Shown: positions 8,792-17,356, numbered from the stretch's first letter. The stretch is DNA of 47,904 nt from Bacillota bacterium (GCA_023435435.1 JAEYRW010000026.1:1-47904), one strand, 5' to 3'. Made by a program: numbers and translations. Notes: generated by a model from the letters alone, not told the origin.

Positions 8792-9790
8792 CTATGCGTA
8801 GATGCTGACGTCGATGGGCTCCGCCGCGCCGCTTTCATACAGGAAGCACTTGACCCTGCGGCCCTCCACCATATAATCGTCCGGAATCTCCCGGGTGCAC
8901 TTCTCCATGCGCATGGGGCAGCGGTTCTGGAACAGGCAGCCGCGCTGCTCCGCCAGAAGGTCTGGCAGGTCCTCCCCAGCGTGGATCTCCGCGCGCTTTT
9001 CACGGAAGGGTTCGGGCGTGCTGTTGAGAAGCAGCACCGTGTAGGGATGGAAGGGGCGGGCGATGATCTCGTCGATGTCCCCGTACTCCACGGCGTTCCC
9101 GGCATACATGACCACCATGTCGTCCGCGAGATAGCGCGCGGAGGCCAGGTTATGGGTGATGTACATCATGGTGAGCTTTTTCTTCTCCCGCAGGTCGATC
9201 AGGAGGTTCATGATGTCCACGCCGATGGACACATCCAGCATGGAGGTGGGCTCGTCGGCGACGATGATCGCCGGGTCCACCGCCAGCGCCCGGGCAATGA
9301 CGATCCTCTGCCGCTGGCCGCCGGAGAGCTGACCGGGATATTTGTTCATGAAGTCCTCGGGCGGCGTGAGTCCCACCAACGTCATGAGCTCCGCCACCTT
9401 TTCGCGCACGGCATGGGGCTTTATATGCCCCTTGTGCAGGGTGATTGCGCGGCCCACGATGGAAAGTACCGTGTGGGAGGGGTTGAGGGAGGCAAAGGGG
9501 TCCTGAAAGATCATTTGGATGCCGCTGCGGAACTTTTTGGCCGCGCCCAGGCTCATGTGGGCGGAAATGTCCCGACCGTCCACCATGATTTTTCCGTCGG
9601 TGGGGTCGTGGAGCTTCATGAGCATGCGCGCGAGGGTCGTCTTGCCGCAGCCGGATTCCCCCACCACGGCCAGCGTCTCGCCCTCCTCAATCCGGAAGGA
9701 CACGCCGTTCACCGCGCGCAGGTACTTCTTGTTGATGATGCCGGCGTGATGGAAATATTTCTTCACGCCGACGAATTCCACCTTCGCCAT
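8792..9790 (-). CDS. Oligopeptide-type ABC importer, ATP-binding protein (DppF/OppF-like)
   Basis: A 332-residue ATPase of the oligopeptide/dipeptide/nickel importer family. It has Walker A GESGCGKTT, Q-loop IFQDPFASLNP, signature LSGGQRQR, Walker B AIIVADEP and the C-terminal family extension with a Cys cluster (GCLFQNRCPMRMEKC), which in relatives binds an Fe-S cluster. ATG 9790 has AAGGAGG upstream. It follows the first ATPase after 2 nt and closes the five-gene importer set. Members of this family carry peptides or oligosaccharides; the neighbouring sulfatases favour a glycan or sulfated solute here, which is inference. Confidence 0.9.
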   Translation of the reverse strand: MAKVEFVGVKKYFHHAGIINKKYLRAVNGVSFRIEEGETLAVVGESGCGKTTLARMLMKLHDPTDGKIMVDGRDISAHMSLGAAKKFRSGIQMIFQDPFASLNPSHTVLSIVGRAITLHKGHIKPHAVREKVAELMTLVGLTPPEDFMNKYPGQLSGGQRQRIVIARALAVDPAIIVADEPTSMLDVSIGVDIMNLLIDLREKKKLTMMYITHNLASARYLADDMVVMYAGNAVEYGDIDEIIARPFHPYTVLLLNSTPEPFREKRAEIHAGEDLPDLLAEQRGCLFQNRCPMRMEKCTREIPDDYMVEGRRVKCFLYESGAAEPIDVSIYA

Positions 9791-9792
9791 GG

Positions 9793-10764
9793 TCAGACGA
9801 CCTCCTTTCGCGCAAAGTGGCAGGCACAGAAATGCAGCTTACCCACCTCGTCGAAGCCCGGCACGACAGACTTGCAGATTTCACCGCGCCGCTCGCACCG
9901 CTCGTAGAACAGGCAGCCCGGTGGCGGGGTAATGAGGTCCGGCACCGAGCCGGGGATGCCCTTCAGCCGCACCTTGGGACCGATGAGGGACGGGAACGCG
10001 CGCAGAAGGCCCTCCGAATAGGGATGTGCGCCGCCTTTTTTCAATGCCGAGCACGGCGCGAGTTCCGCCATGCGCCCCGCGTACATGATGCCGATTCTGT
10101 CGCAGATTTCAAGCATCAGGGGCAGATCGTGGGTAATGAACATGATTGAGAAGCCCATGGACTCCTTGAGGTCGGTGATCCGGCGGATGATGTTATACTG
10201 CACCACCACGTCCAGCGCCGTCGTCGGCTCGTCAAAGATGATGAGGTCGGGCTTCAGGGCCAGCGCCATGGCGATGACCACCCGCTGGCGCATGCCGCCG
10301 GAAAGCTCGTGGGGGTAGGACTTAATGCGGGTTTCGGAGATGTTCACCAGCCGCATGAGCTCCTTGGCGCGCGCCACCGCCTTTTCCGCCGAAATCTTCT
10401 GGTGGGCGACGATGGCGTCCGTCAGCTGGGAGCCGATGGTGACGACGGGATTCAGGTTGTTCATGGCGCTCTGGAGTACCATGCTCGTCTTGTCCCAACG
10501 GAAGAGGCGCAGCTCCTCCTTGCCGAACAGGAGCACGTTCTTTCCCCGGAAGTTGACCTCGCCGCCCGAGATTTGGGCGTTGCCCTTTAAAAGCCGCATC
10601 AGCGCGAAGGCGATGGTGGACTTTCCGCAGCCGCTTTCGCCCGCGAGTCCGAAGAATTCGCCCCTGTGGATGTCGAAGGACACGCCGGACACCGCGTGCA
10701 CGCGCCCTCGCTCCGCCTTGTATTCCACCGAAAGGTTCCTGACTGACAATAACACTTCGCTCAT
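9793..10764 (-). CDS. Oligopeptide-type ABC importer, ATP-binding protein (DppD/OppD-like)
   Basis: A 323-residue ATPase with Walker A GESGCGKST, signature LSGGMRQR, Walker B LIIFDEPTTALD and a C-terminal extension with a Cys cluster (GCLFYERCERRGEIC). These are the hallmarks of the OppD/DppD branch. An in-frame GTG at 10773 lies inside the GAGGTG ribosome-binding site, so I chose ATG 10764, which is 6 nt after it. It overlaps nothing and sits between the second permease and the other ATPase, in the usual Dpp gene order. It should form a heterodimer with the product of 8792-9790 and power the two permeases. Confidence 0.9.
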   Translation of the reverse strand: MSEVLLSVRNLSVEYKAERGRVHAVSGVSFDIHRGEFFGLAGESGCGKSTIAFALMRLLKGNAQISGGEVNFRGKNVLLFGKEELRLFRWDKTSMVLQSAMNNLNPVVTIGSQLTDAIVAHQKISAEKAVARAKELMRLVNISETRIKSYPHELSGGMRQRVVIAMALALKPDLIIFDEPTTALDVVVQYNIIRRITDLKESMGFSIMFITHDLPLMLEICDRIGIMYAGRMAELAPCSALKKGGAHPYSEGLLRAFPSLIGPKVRLKGIPGSVPDLITPPPGCLFYERCERRGEICKSVVPGFDEVGKLHFCACHFARKEVV

Positions 10765-10774
10765 ATCGGCCACC

Positions 10775-11647
10775 TCACAGCTCTACCGCGCCGCCGCGGT
10801 CGTTTGCGTACAGGTCGAGGAACGAGTTGCCGATGAGCATGAACGCGTACCCCAGCGTGGCGATGCAGAAGCCCGGCGGCAAAATCCAGTACCAGGCCTG
10901 GCGGACGATGGCCGCGTTGTCGTAGGCGATGGAGAGCATCTTTCCCCAGCTGGTGGCGTTGGGATCGCCGATGCCCAGAAAGCTCATGGCGGCCTCCGTC
11001 AGCATGGCGGCCGTGATGACCATGACGGCGTTGGCGGTAATGACGGGCACGATGTTCGGCAAAAGCTCCTTGAACATGATCTCCCCGTTGCCCATGCCCA
11101 GCGCCCGGGCCGCGTCGATGTAGTCGCGCTTTTTCTCGGAAAGCGTCTGGGATCTTACCGACCGGGCCATCCACATCCAGCTGAACAGGCCGATGATGAG
11201 GATGGTGCTCCTGCTCGTCATATTGTCCAGAAGTGAGGCGATAACGATCATGAACGCCAGCATGGGGATGGTGAGGAATACGTCGACGATGCGCATGAGC
11301 ACCTCGCCCACGTAGCCGCCCTTGTAGCCCGCAACCAGACCCACGACGGTGCCGATGGCGGCCGTGATGACGCCGGCCAGCACGCCCACCGTGATGGTCA
11401 CCCGGGTTCCGTACACGAGGTTGGAAAACACGTCGCGCCCGTAGGCGTCAACGCCCAGTATATGCGTCCAGTTGGGCTTTGTCCAGGGCATAAATTCGAT
11501 GCTTTTGGGGTTATATGGGGCAATTTGGCCGGCGAACAGCGAAACCGCGCCGAAAAACAGGATGATCGCAAGCCCGGTCATGGCGCGGCGATTGCGGAAG
11601 AGATATTTGTTCAGCGCCGCCAAAGCGCCTGTTTGTTTTTTCTTCAT
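10775..11647 (-). CDS. ABC importer permease (DppC/OppC-like)
   Basis: A 290-residue membrane protein with about six hydrophobic segments. The cytoplasmic N-terminus is followed by the family's first membrane helix (MTGLAIILFFGAVSLFAGQIAP). The loop EVLMRIVDVFLTIPMLAF and the EAA-type loop (ALGMGNGEIMFKELLPNIVPV) contact the ATPases. SFLGIGDPNATSWGKML is also typical of DppC. ATG 11647 has AAGGAGG upstream. It pairs with the DppB-like permease encoded just before it. Confidence 0.9.
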   Translation of the reverse strand: MKKKQTGALAALNKYLFRNRRAMTGLAIILFFGAVSLFAGQIAPYNPKSIEFMPWTKPNWTHILGVDAYGRDVFSNLVYGTRVTITVGVLAGVITAAIGTVVGLVAGYKGGYVGEVLMRIVDVFLTIPMLAFMIVIASLLDNMTSRSTILIIGLFSWMWMARSVRSQTLSEKKRDYIDAARALGMGNGEIMFKELLPNIVPVITANAVMVITAAMLTEAAMSFLGIGDPNATSWGKMLSIAYDNAAIVRQAWYWILPPGFCIATLGYAFMLIGNSFLDLYANDRGGAVEL

Positions 11648-11656
11648 GCGTCCTCC

Positions 11657-12646
11657 TTAGCTCAGCGACACGCGCGGGTCGATGATCGGATAGATGAGAT
11701 CCGCGAGGAAGTTCATCAGAACAACCGAGATCGCGAGCACGGTAAAGCATCCCTGAATAAGCGGATAATCCGCGTTGAGAATGGCGTTGTACATGGTAAG
11801 CCCGATGCCGGGGTACGAAAAGATGAGCTCCGTGGTGATGGCGCCGCCCACCGAAACGCCCAGGGACAGCATGAGACCCGTGAACGAGGGAAGCAGCGCG
11901 TTGCGCAGCGCGTATTTCGAGAGGATTTTGCCGCGCCTGAGACCCTTGGCCTGGGCCAAGGTGATGTAGTCTTCCGAGAAAATCTGAAGGATGTTCGAAC
12001 GCATGACCACGATGCGCCCGGCAAGCCCCACCACGATCAGGGACAGGCACGGAAGGAACGCGTGGTAGGCGATGTCCATAACGGTGAAAAAGCCGCTTTC
12101 GTCGCCCGTGAGCCCGGAAGAGCGCGCGTGGCTGATGGGGAACCATTTGATGTAGAACGCGAACGCCACCAGAAGCAGCATCGCCACGAAGAAGTACGGC
12201 ACGCTCTGGAGGTAGAACGAGACGCCCACCACTGTGCGGTCAAAGAAGCTGCCCTTTTTGAGCGCCGCGATGGTCGCGAGGAACCACGCGATGGCGAAGG
12301 AAATGAGCGTGGCGGTGATGACGATGAGGAGCGTCCACGGAAGGGCCTTGAAGATGATTTTGGAAACCGACGCCTGATAGATGGAATAGCTGGTGCCCAT
12401 GTCGCCCTTCACGAGGTTCGTGAAAAACCGGGCATACTGGACGGGCAGGCTGTCGTTGAGTCCCCACTGGTCGCGCAGCATCTCCGCGTACTCTGCGGAG
12501 CCCAGCGCCGTCTGGCTGGCAAAGAGCTGGGCGGGATCGCCGCCCATCATGCGCGGCAGAAGGAAGATGGCCGTGAGGGCGATCCACAGTGTGAGAATCG
12601 CGCTCAGAAACCGCCGAAGAATGTACAGCGGCGAGACATGCTTCAT
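11657..12646 (-). CDS. ABC importer permease (DppB/OppB-like)
   Basis: A 329-residue permease with the DppB start region (YILRRFLSAILTLWIALTAIF), the family region MMGGDPAQLF and a late EAA-type loop (LAQAKGLRRGKILSKYALRNALLP). An in-frame GTG lies at 12655, but ATG 12646 sits 6 nt after a GGGGTG ribosome-binding site and is preferred. It is separated from the binding-protein gene by a strong hairpin that probably lowers its expression relative to that gene. Confidence 0.9.
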   Translation of the reverse strand: MKHVSPLYILRRFLSAILTLWIALTAIFLLPRMMGGDPAQLFASQTALGSAEYAEMLRDQWGLNDSLPVQYARFFTNLVKGDMGTSYSIYQASVSKIIFKALPWTLLIVITATLISFAIAWFLATIAALKKGSFFDRTVVGVSFYLQSVPYFFVAMLLLVAFAFYIKWFPISHARSSGLTGDESGFFTVMDIAYHAFLPCLSLIVVGLAGRIVVMRSNILQIFSEDYITLAQAKGLRRGKILSKYALRNALLPSFTGLMLSLGVSVGGAITTELIFSYPGIGLTMYNAILNADYPLIQGCFTVLAISVVLMNFLADLIYPIIDPRVSLS

Positions 12647-12660
12647 ACGGAACACCCCTT

Positions 12661-12698
12661 AAAAGGGGCGGAAGGGCCCGGAAACGGACCCTCCCGCC
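12661..12698 (-). terminator. Hairpin between binding protein and permease genes
   Basis: On the minus strand a 14-bp stem (GGCGGGAGGGTCCG / CGGGCCCTTCCGCC, two G-T pairs, loop TTTC) is followed by CCTTTT. It sits directly after the binding-protein stop codon. This fits a leaky terminator or 3' stabiliser that keeps the binding protein more abundant than the membrane and ATPase subunits, a common arrangement in ABC importer operons. Confidence 0.7.
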
Positions 12699-12709
12699 GG
12701 AATGGATTT

Positions 12710-14341
12710 TTACTGCTGCGCGGCGAGGGAATAGACGCCGATGAGCTGCAGGGGGCAGTTGATGGGGTACAGATCGCAGCTCCAGCCGCTGACGTTTCCG
12801 CCGTCAAAATAGGGGTTGTGGCCGCCGACGTTGTACATGGGCATGTAGACATAGTCGTTGGCGACGATCTGCTGGCACTGGGTGATGATGTCCTTGCGCA
12901 CGTCGGAATCGATGGCCGTGGCAAGCTGGTCGATGAGCGCGTCGAGCGCCTCGTTGCGGTAGCGGCAGTAGTTCCTGCCCGTGGCGGCCTCGCCGGAGGG
13001 GGCGGTGGACGCCGAGTCAAAGCTGGTGTAGAACGCCGCGTAGGCATCGTTCGAAAGGGGCGTGTTGTACTGGAGCAGCTGGAAATCGCCCGCCTGCGCC
13101 TTGCTGGCGAGTTCCGCCCAGGTGGCAACCTTCGGGATGATTTCCACGCCGATGTTGAGCAGCCACTGCTGGATCATGCCGGCTTCCATCTGCTGCGCGG
13201 GCGCGCCGGATGCGTTGTAGTAGGTGAAGGAGAGGCGCTCGCCCGTGGTGGGATCCATGTACACGCCGTCGTCGCCCATGACATAGCCCGCGTCCTCGAG
13301 CACCTGCTTGGCGCCGGCGGGATCGTAGGTGAGAACCGCGTTGGCATCCTGGTTGACCAAATCGCCGAAGGCGTTGGGCAGCCACGCCATGTTCATGGGG
13401 AACACGCAGTCGTACTCGCCGCGGGTGATGAGGGACTTCTGGTCGATGGCCATGCACATGGCCTTTCTCACGTTCACATCGGCAAGCAGGCCGTACTCAT
13501 GGTTCATGAACACCGTCCAGTTGGTGAACCCGGAATAGATCTGCATCTTGGCGTTTTCCTGGGTCAGGAACTCGGTGACATAGGACATGGCGATGGTGCC
13601 GAAGGTGCAGTCCACCTCGCCTGCCATGAGCGCCACGGAAAGGTTCTGGGCGGAGTTGTAAAGCTTCATAATGAGCTTATCAACCTTCGGCGCGCCGGCC
13701 CAGTAGGACTTGTTGGCGGTAAACTGGACGTCTGTGCCGGTGGTGTAGCTCTCCCACACGAAGGGGCCGGAGCCCACCGGATCGGTGTTCGTGTACGCGG
13801 CGACATCGCCCACGGTGGACCAGATGTGCTCGGGCACAATGAAGAGCTCGGACATGTAGGCGGTGAAGGACGGGAAGCTCTCCGCGAAGGAAACCGTCAC
13901 CTGGTAATCGCCCGTCACCTCGACGGATGAAATCTTCTTCCAGAGGCCGTTCACGTCGAGGGCGGTGTCCTTGAGCATGTTGATGGAGAAGGCGACGTCG
14001 GTGGCGTCAAGCGCTTCGCCGTCCGAGAAGGTCACGCCCTGGCGGACATTGATGACCACCTGGGTAAAGTCCTCGTTGGCCGACCAGTCGGTGGCGATCA
14101 TCGGGATGACCGCGCCGTCGATTGGGTTGTAGTAGGTCAGCGAATCGTACAGGAGCAGGCGCATGTTGGTGTTCGCGGTGCCGGTGGTCACGTAAGGATT
14201 GAGGTTCGCAAGCTGCGTGTCGAGTATGTACTCGCCCACGTTCAGCGTGCCGCCCTCCTTGACGTCCGCGCCCTCGGCCCCCGCGCCCAGCGCAAACAGC
14301 GCGAGACACAAAACCGTCACAACACAGATGAATTTCCTCAT
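12710..14341 (-). CDS. Extracellular solute-binding protein, family 5
   Basis: A 543-residue exported binding protein of the oligopeptide importer family (SBP_bac_5). It begins with a signal peptide (residues 1 to about 22, ending ALGAGA-EG) and continues with the family pattern: GGTLNVGEYILDTQLANLNP, a typical DWSANEDFTQVVINVRQGV block and YDPAGAKQVLEDAGY. Unusually for a monoderm binding protein, I see no lipobox: the only early Cys is C12 inside the hydrophobic core (VTVLC), without the small residue needed before it. ATG 14341 follows GAGGAGG; the in-frame start at 14413 would precede the signal peptide. First gene of the minus-strand run, divergent from the two-component genes, which probably regulate it. 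Confidence 0.9.
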   Translation of the reverse strand: MRKFICVVTVLCLALFALGAGAEGADVKEGGTLNVGEYILDTQLANLNPYVTTGTANTNMRLLLYDSLTYYNPIDGAVIPMIATDWSANEDFTQVVINVRQGVTFSDGEALDATDVAFSINMLKDTALDVNGLWKKISSVEVTGDYQVTVSFAESFPSFTAYMSELFIVPEHIWSTVGDVAAYTNTDPVGSGPFVWESYTTGTDVQFTANKSYWAGAPKVDKLIMKLYNSAQNLSVALMAGEVDCTFGTIAMSYVTEFLTQENAKMQIYSGFTNWTVFMNHEYGLLADVNVRKAMCMAIDQKSLITRGEYDCVFPMNMAWLPNAFGDLVNQDANAVLTYDPAGAKQVLEDAGYVMGDDGVYMDPTTGERLSFTYYNASGAPAQQMEAGMIQQWLLNIGVEIIPKVATWAELASKAQAGDFQLLQYNTPLSNDAYAAFYTSFDSASTAPSGEAATGRNYCRYRNEALDALIDQLATAIDSDVRKDIITQCQQIVANDYVYMPMYNVGGHNPYFDGGNVSGWSCDLYPINCPLQLIGVYSLAAQQ

Positions 14342-14384
14342 GTTGGCATCCTCCTCTTGCGGCCCATCGGGCCTTGTTACATTC

Positions 14385-14412
14385 ATGTTACCATTATGTT
14401 TGACGCGGATCA
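14385..14412 (-). promoter_or_regulatory. Putative promoter of the importer operon
   Basis: On the minus strand TTGATC (14412-14407), a 16-nt spacer and TAACAT (14390-14385) with an extended TGG lie about 45 nt before the binding-protein start. It overlaps the divergent promoter of the regulator genes, so one bound regulator could affect both. Confidence 0.5.
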
Positions 14413-14428
14413 ATACAATATGTTATAC
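14399..14428 (+). promoter_or_regulatory. Putative promoter of the two-component genes
   Basis: TTGACG (14399-14404), an 18-nt spacer and TATACT (14423-14428) stand about 60 nt before the response regulator start, in an AT-rich patch that contrasts with the GC-rich surroundings. Confidence 0.65.
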
Positions 14429-14489
14429 TCTTTCTGTTCAATGTTCCGAATTTATTGTAACTCAGGCACGCAAAAAGGGGAAGATCGCT

Positions 14490-15215
14490 ATGGCCTTGGG
14501 CGTCATCATCGTCGACGACGAACCGTGGGTGGCCATCGACGCCGCGCACTCCGTCGACTGGGGACGGTTCGGGTTCACCATTCTTGCAAGCTTCACAAGC
14601 GCCCGGGCGGCCATCGACGAAATCGTCGGCAGGCGTCCGGCGCTGGTTCTGACGGACATCTGCATGCCGGGAATCGACGGGTTCGAACTGATCCGCGAAT
14701 GCCGCGCCCGGGGCGCCGCCTGCCGCTTTGCCGTGCTCACCGGGCACGAGGACATTTCCTACGCCCAGAAGGCCATCCGCGCGGACGTGGACGACTACTT
14801 CATGAAGGCCCTCAACCCCGAGGAGATGCACGGCTACCTCGCGCGCCTGGCGGCGGAGCTCGCGCCAAAGGCGGACGCGCCCGCGGTATCGAGCCCCGCG
14901 TTTCAGAACACGCTTAACTACATCCGCCTGCACGCCACGGAAAGGCTCCTGCTCGAGGACGTGGCCGAATCCGTGGGCTTTGGAAAAACGTACCTCTGCG
15001 CCCTTTTCAAAAAACACCTCAACACCACGTTCACCAGATACCTCACCGCCGTCCGGCTGGAAATCGCCAAGGAGCTCATCCGGAATACCGACATGAAGCT
15101 CGACGACGTCGCCCGGCGCTGCGGAATCGGCGAACCCTCCTACTTTTACAGGCTGTTTAAAAAAGAAACGGGTCTGACGCCCGCCGCATACCGGCAGCGC
15201 GAACTCCATGGGTAG
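14490..15215 (+). CDS. Response regulator with AraC-type DNA-binding domain (YesN-like)
   Basis: A 241-residue regulator. The receiver domain has the acidic pair D9/D10, phospho-acceptor D56 in ALVLTDICMPG and the conserved Lys at K106. Residues ~140-241 form an AraC-type double helix-turn-helix ending in GEPSYFYRLFKKETGLTPAAYRQ. It is short because it lacks the long linker many YesN proteins have. I chose ATG 14490 because AAGGGG precedes it and the receiver fold starts at once. It overlaps the histidine kinase by 8 nt, so the two are translationally coupled. Being divergent from the importer operon, it is its likely activator. Confidence 0.9.
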   Translation: MALGVIIVDDEPWVAIDAAHSVDWGRFGFTILASFTSARAAIDEIVGRRPALVLTDICMPGIDGFELIRECRARGAACRFAVLTGHEDISYAQKAIRADVDDYFMKALNPEEMHGYLARLAAELAPKADAPAVSSPAFQNTLNYIRLHATERLLLEDVAESVGFGKTYLCALFKKHLNTTFTRYLTAVRLEIAKELIRNTDMKLDDVARRCGIGEPSYFYRLFKKETGLTPAAYRQRELHG

Positions 15216-16908
15216 GCGGCAAAGGTCCCTCCGGACGCCCGTCACCTGGATCATGCTCGCGTCCCTGGTGCTGGCGATTCTGGTTGCGACGCTGGCCGTT
15301 TTTGTAAACCGCGCCCTTTTGCGGCGGGAACGCGAAACCTATGTGACAGCGGCCGCCAGTTCCGTGGAGGCATCCCTTACGCTGCTGGACGAGACGCTCT
15401 ACACCGTGGGCACCTATTTTTCACATCTGGTACCTCTCGTGGGCATTTATTCCGGCGCGAGCGAGTCCGTCGAGGCCGTCGAGGCCGTCTACGACGTGAC
15501 GCTGGCCACCGTCAACTACAACGACATGATCGCGGACGTCATCGTCGTGGCCCCGGACGGCAAGGCCCGCAGCTACGCCAACGGCGAGGGCATGTACCTG
15601 GTGGAGCTGGTTTCGGCGCAATACGACTACACGGACGCGGAGCTGATCGCGCCGCGCTACTTCTACTTTCCCGACTTTACGTCCCCTCACGACGAGTCGT
15701 TCGCGTACGTGGTGCCGCTTCTTGACGTGGACACCGCCACCGGACGGGTGACCAAGCTCGCGACCATCATCGTCGCCTGCTATACGCAGGGAATCCAGCG
15801 CCTGGTCGAACAGGGCCTGAACGCGGAATACGCGTATCAGCTGACCGCATCGGACGGCAACGTCGTCGCGCGGCGCGTGCCGGACGGTTTCGCACAGGGC
15901 GGTGTCTCCTGCGCGCTGAGCCTTAAATATCCCTACCGCTCCGTGGAAATCCGCGCCCCGCGCATTTGGGCGCTGAGGGGCGGATCGTGGTATGAGATTA
16001 CCGCGGGGGTGTGCGCGGCGGTGGTCGCCGTCACGCTCTTTTCCGTGATCGTCATTCGGGCGAGCATCCTCCGGCCCGTCTACGCGGTGTCCCGGGAAAT
16101 CGCGCGCATCGGCGCGCCTGGAGGCGTCGGACGTCTCTGTTACGGCGGCGTGCGCGAAATCGACCTCATCGCGCAAAGCGTCAACGAGATGCTCGACCGG
16201 ATGGCGGAGCTCACCCGCGCGGAGCTGGACGCCCGCACGGGGCTGATTGAGGCGCGCCTGCGGAAGAACGAGGCGGAGCTTTACGCACTCCAGAGCCAGA
16301 TTAACCCGCACTTCCTGTTCAATTCCCTTCAGTGCATCCGCGCCATGGCTATTTTGGCAAGCGCCGAGAACGTGGCGAGCATGACCTCCTCCCTCTCCTC
16401 CCTGCTTCGCTACGCCATTTCCGGCGCGGGCATGGTGCGCGTGCGGGAGGAGATCGGGGCGGTCAAAGAATATTTGAACATCGTGGACATCCGCTACGAC
16501 CACCGGTTCCGCCTGGAGCTGGACGTCGCGGAGGACGCCATGGACGTTCCGATTCCCAAAATGATCCTCCAACCCGTGGTGGAAAACGCGGTGAGCCACG
16601 GTGTTTCCATGCGCGAGGAAAACGGACGCGTGTCCATTGCCGCCCGGGCACGGGACGGGAAGCTGATCTTCACGGTGACCGACGACGGGCCGGGCATTCC
16701 GCCCGCGCGGCTCGAGGGCATGCGCGCGGCGCTCACGATGGACTTTCACGACGCGCTGAACGCGCGGAAGCTGACCTCCTTCGGGCTCTACAACATCCAG
16801 CGGCGCATCCGGCTCCGGTTCGGGGAGGAATACGGGCTGACGCTGGAATCGGAGCCCGGGGAGACGAAAACGACCATTGTGATTCCGGCGGGCGAAAAAG
16901 AGACGTAA
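15208..16908 (+). CDS. Sensor histidine kinase (YesM-like)
   Basis: A 566-residue membrane kinase of the HisKA_7TM-less LytS/YesM class. Membrane segments lie near 13-34 and 263-285, flanking a ~230-residue extracellular sensor domain. A HAMP-like linker follows, then QSQINPHFLFNSLQ with phospho-acceptor H368, the N box VVENAVSHGV, G1 DDGPGIP and G2 GLYNIQRRI. YesM-type kinases usually sense sugars or the loaded binding protein of a nearby importer. It partners with the response regulator upstream. The ligand is not evident. Confidence 0.9.
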   Translation: MGRRQRSLRTPVTWIMLASLVLAILVATLAVFVNRALLRRERETYVTAAASSVEASLTLLDETLYTVGTYFSHLVPLVGIYSGASESVEAVEAVYDVTLATVNYNDMIADVIVVAPDGKARSYANGEGMYLVELVSAQYDYTDAELIAPRYFYFPDFTSPHDESFAYVVPLLDVDTATGRVTKLATIIVACYTQGIQRLVEQGLNAEYAYQLTASDGNVVARRVPDGFAQGGVSCALSLKYPYRSVEIRAPRIWALRGGSWYEITAGVCAAVVAVTLFSVIVIRASILRPVYAVSREIARIGAPGGVGRLCYGGVREIDLIAQSVNEMLDRMAELTRAELDARTGLIEARLRKNEAELYALQSQINPHFLFNSLQCIRAMAILASAENVASMTSSLSSLLRYAISGAGMVRVREEIGAVKEYLNIVDIRYDHRFRLELDVAEDAMDVPIPKMILQPVVENAVSHGVSMREENGRVSIAARARDGKLIFTVTDDGPGIPPARLEGMRAALTMDFHDALNARKLTSFGLYNIQRRIRLRFGEEYGLTLESEPGETKTTIVIPAGEKET

Positions 16909-16911
16909 AGC

Positions 16912-16948
16912 AAAGCCCCCGTCCGCGGTGCGGTTCGGGGGCTTTCAT
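16912..16948. terminator. Bidirectional terminator
   Basis: AAAGCCCCCG and CGGGGGCTTT form a 10-bp stem around a 14-nt loop (16912-16945). It sits between the kinase stop and the stop of the small minus-strand gene at 16948, and with A and T ends on both sides can serve both. Confidence 0.75.
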
Positions 16949-17103
16949 TACTCCACAGGCTTCGCCTTTTGTTTTCCGGACTTGGCCTTCCCCTGAATTT
17001 CGGGGACGGGCGGCACTTCGTTTTTCTCAATGGGGAGCTTCCTGTTGGATTCGGTTCCGTGGGGCGCCTTCGGGTCGGGTCTGCGCATGCCGGGTTTTGG
17101 CAC
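16948..17103 (-). CDS. Small conserved-looking protein, 51 residues, GTG start
   Basis: This short gene starts with GTG at 17103, 6 nt after a GAGGTG ribosome-binding site, and encodes a 51-residue, Pro- and Lys-rich, probably disordered protein: it begins VPKPGMRRPDPKAPHGTES and contains NEVPPVPEIQGKAKSGKQ. From memory, very similar short proteins occur in other Clostridia, which supports a real gene, but I could not check this. No domain, signal peptide or cysteine is seen. An ATG at residue 6 is an alternative start without a ribosome-binding site. It converges on the histidine kinase through a shared terminator. Function unknown. Confidence 0.65.
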   Translation of the reverse strand: MPKPGMRRPDPKAPHGTESNRKLPIEKNEVPPVPEIQGKAKSGKQKAKPVE

Positions 17104-17193
17104 ATCAATCACCTCGCGGTTAGTATCCCGGCGCCGGGCAGAAAAAATGCGGGCGTTTTTTAACGGTCGCGTTTCTTGTAAACCCGGACGCGT

Positions 17194-17356
17194 TATGATA
17201 AGATGAAACCGTTCCCCAAAAGGCAAGAGCGATCGACTCACGCAAGGAGTGTGCCAAATGGACCCTGTGCCTGAACGAAGAACCCGGACAAATACATAGC
17301 GCACTCGGCCCGGCCCTTCGACCGCGCCGTGCTGACGTGCGCGGAAGGAGAAGAGC
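17194..17356 (+). promoter_or_regulatory. Promoter -10 and ~150-nt leader of corA
   Basis: TATGAT (17194-17199) has no clear -35 partner. The stretch from about 17205 to the corA start is non-coding and could form several stems, for example GCACTCGGC with GCCGTGC near 17303-17334. It ends in GGAAGGAGAAG as ribosome-binding site. I do not recognise a known Mg2+ or other riboswitch class in it. Confidence 0.4.

Noticed and set aside
11462..13930. 822-residue plus-strand frame opposite the permease and binding-protein genes
   Set aside because: The minus strand encodes well recognised importer proteins; the plus frame is His/Gly/Arg-rich noise.
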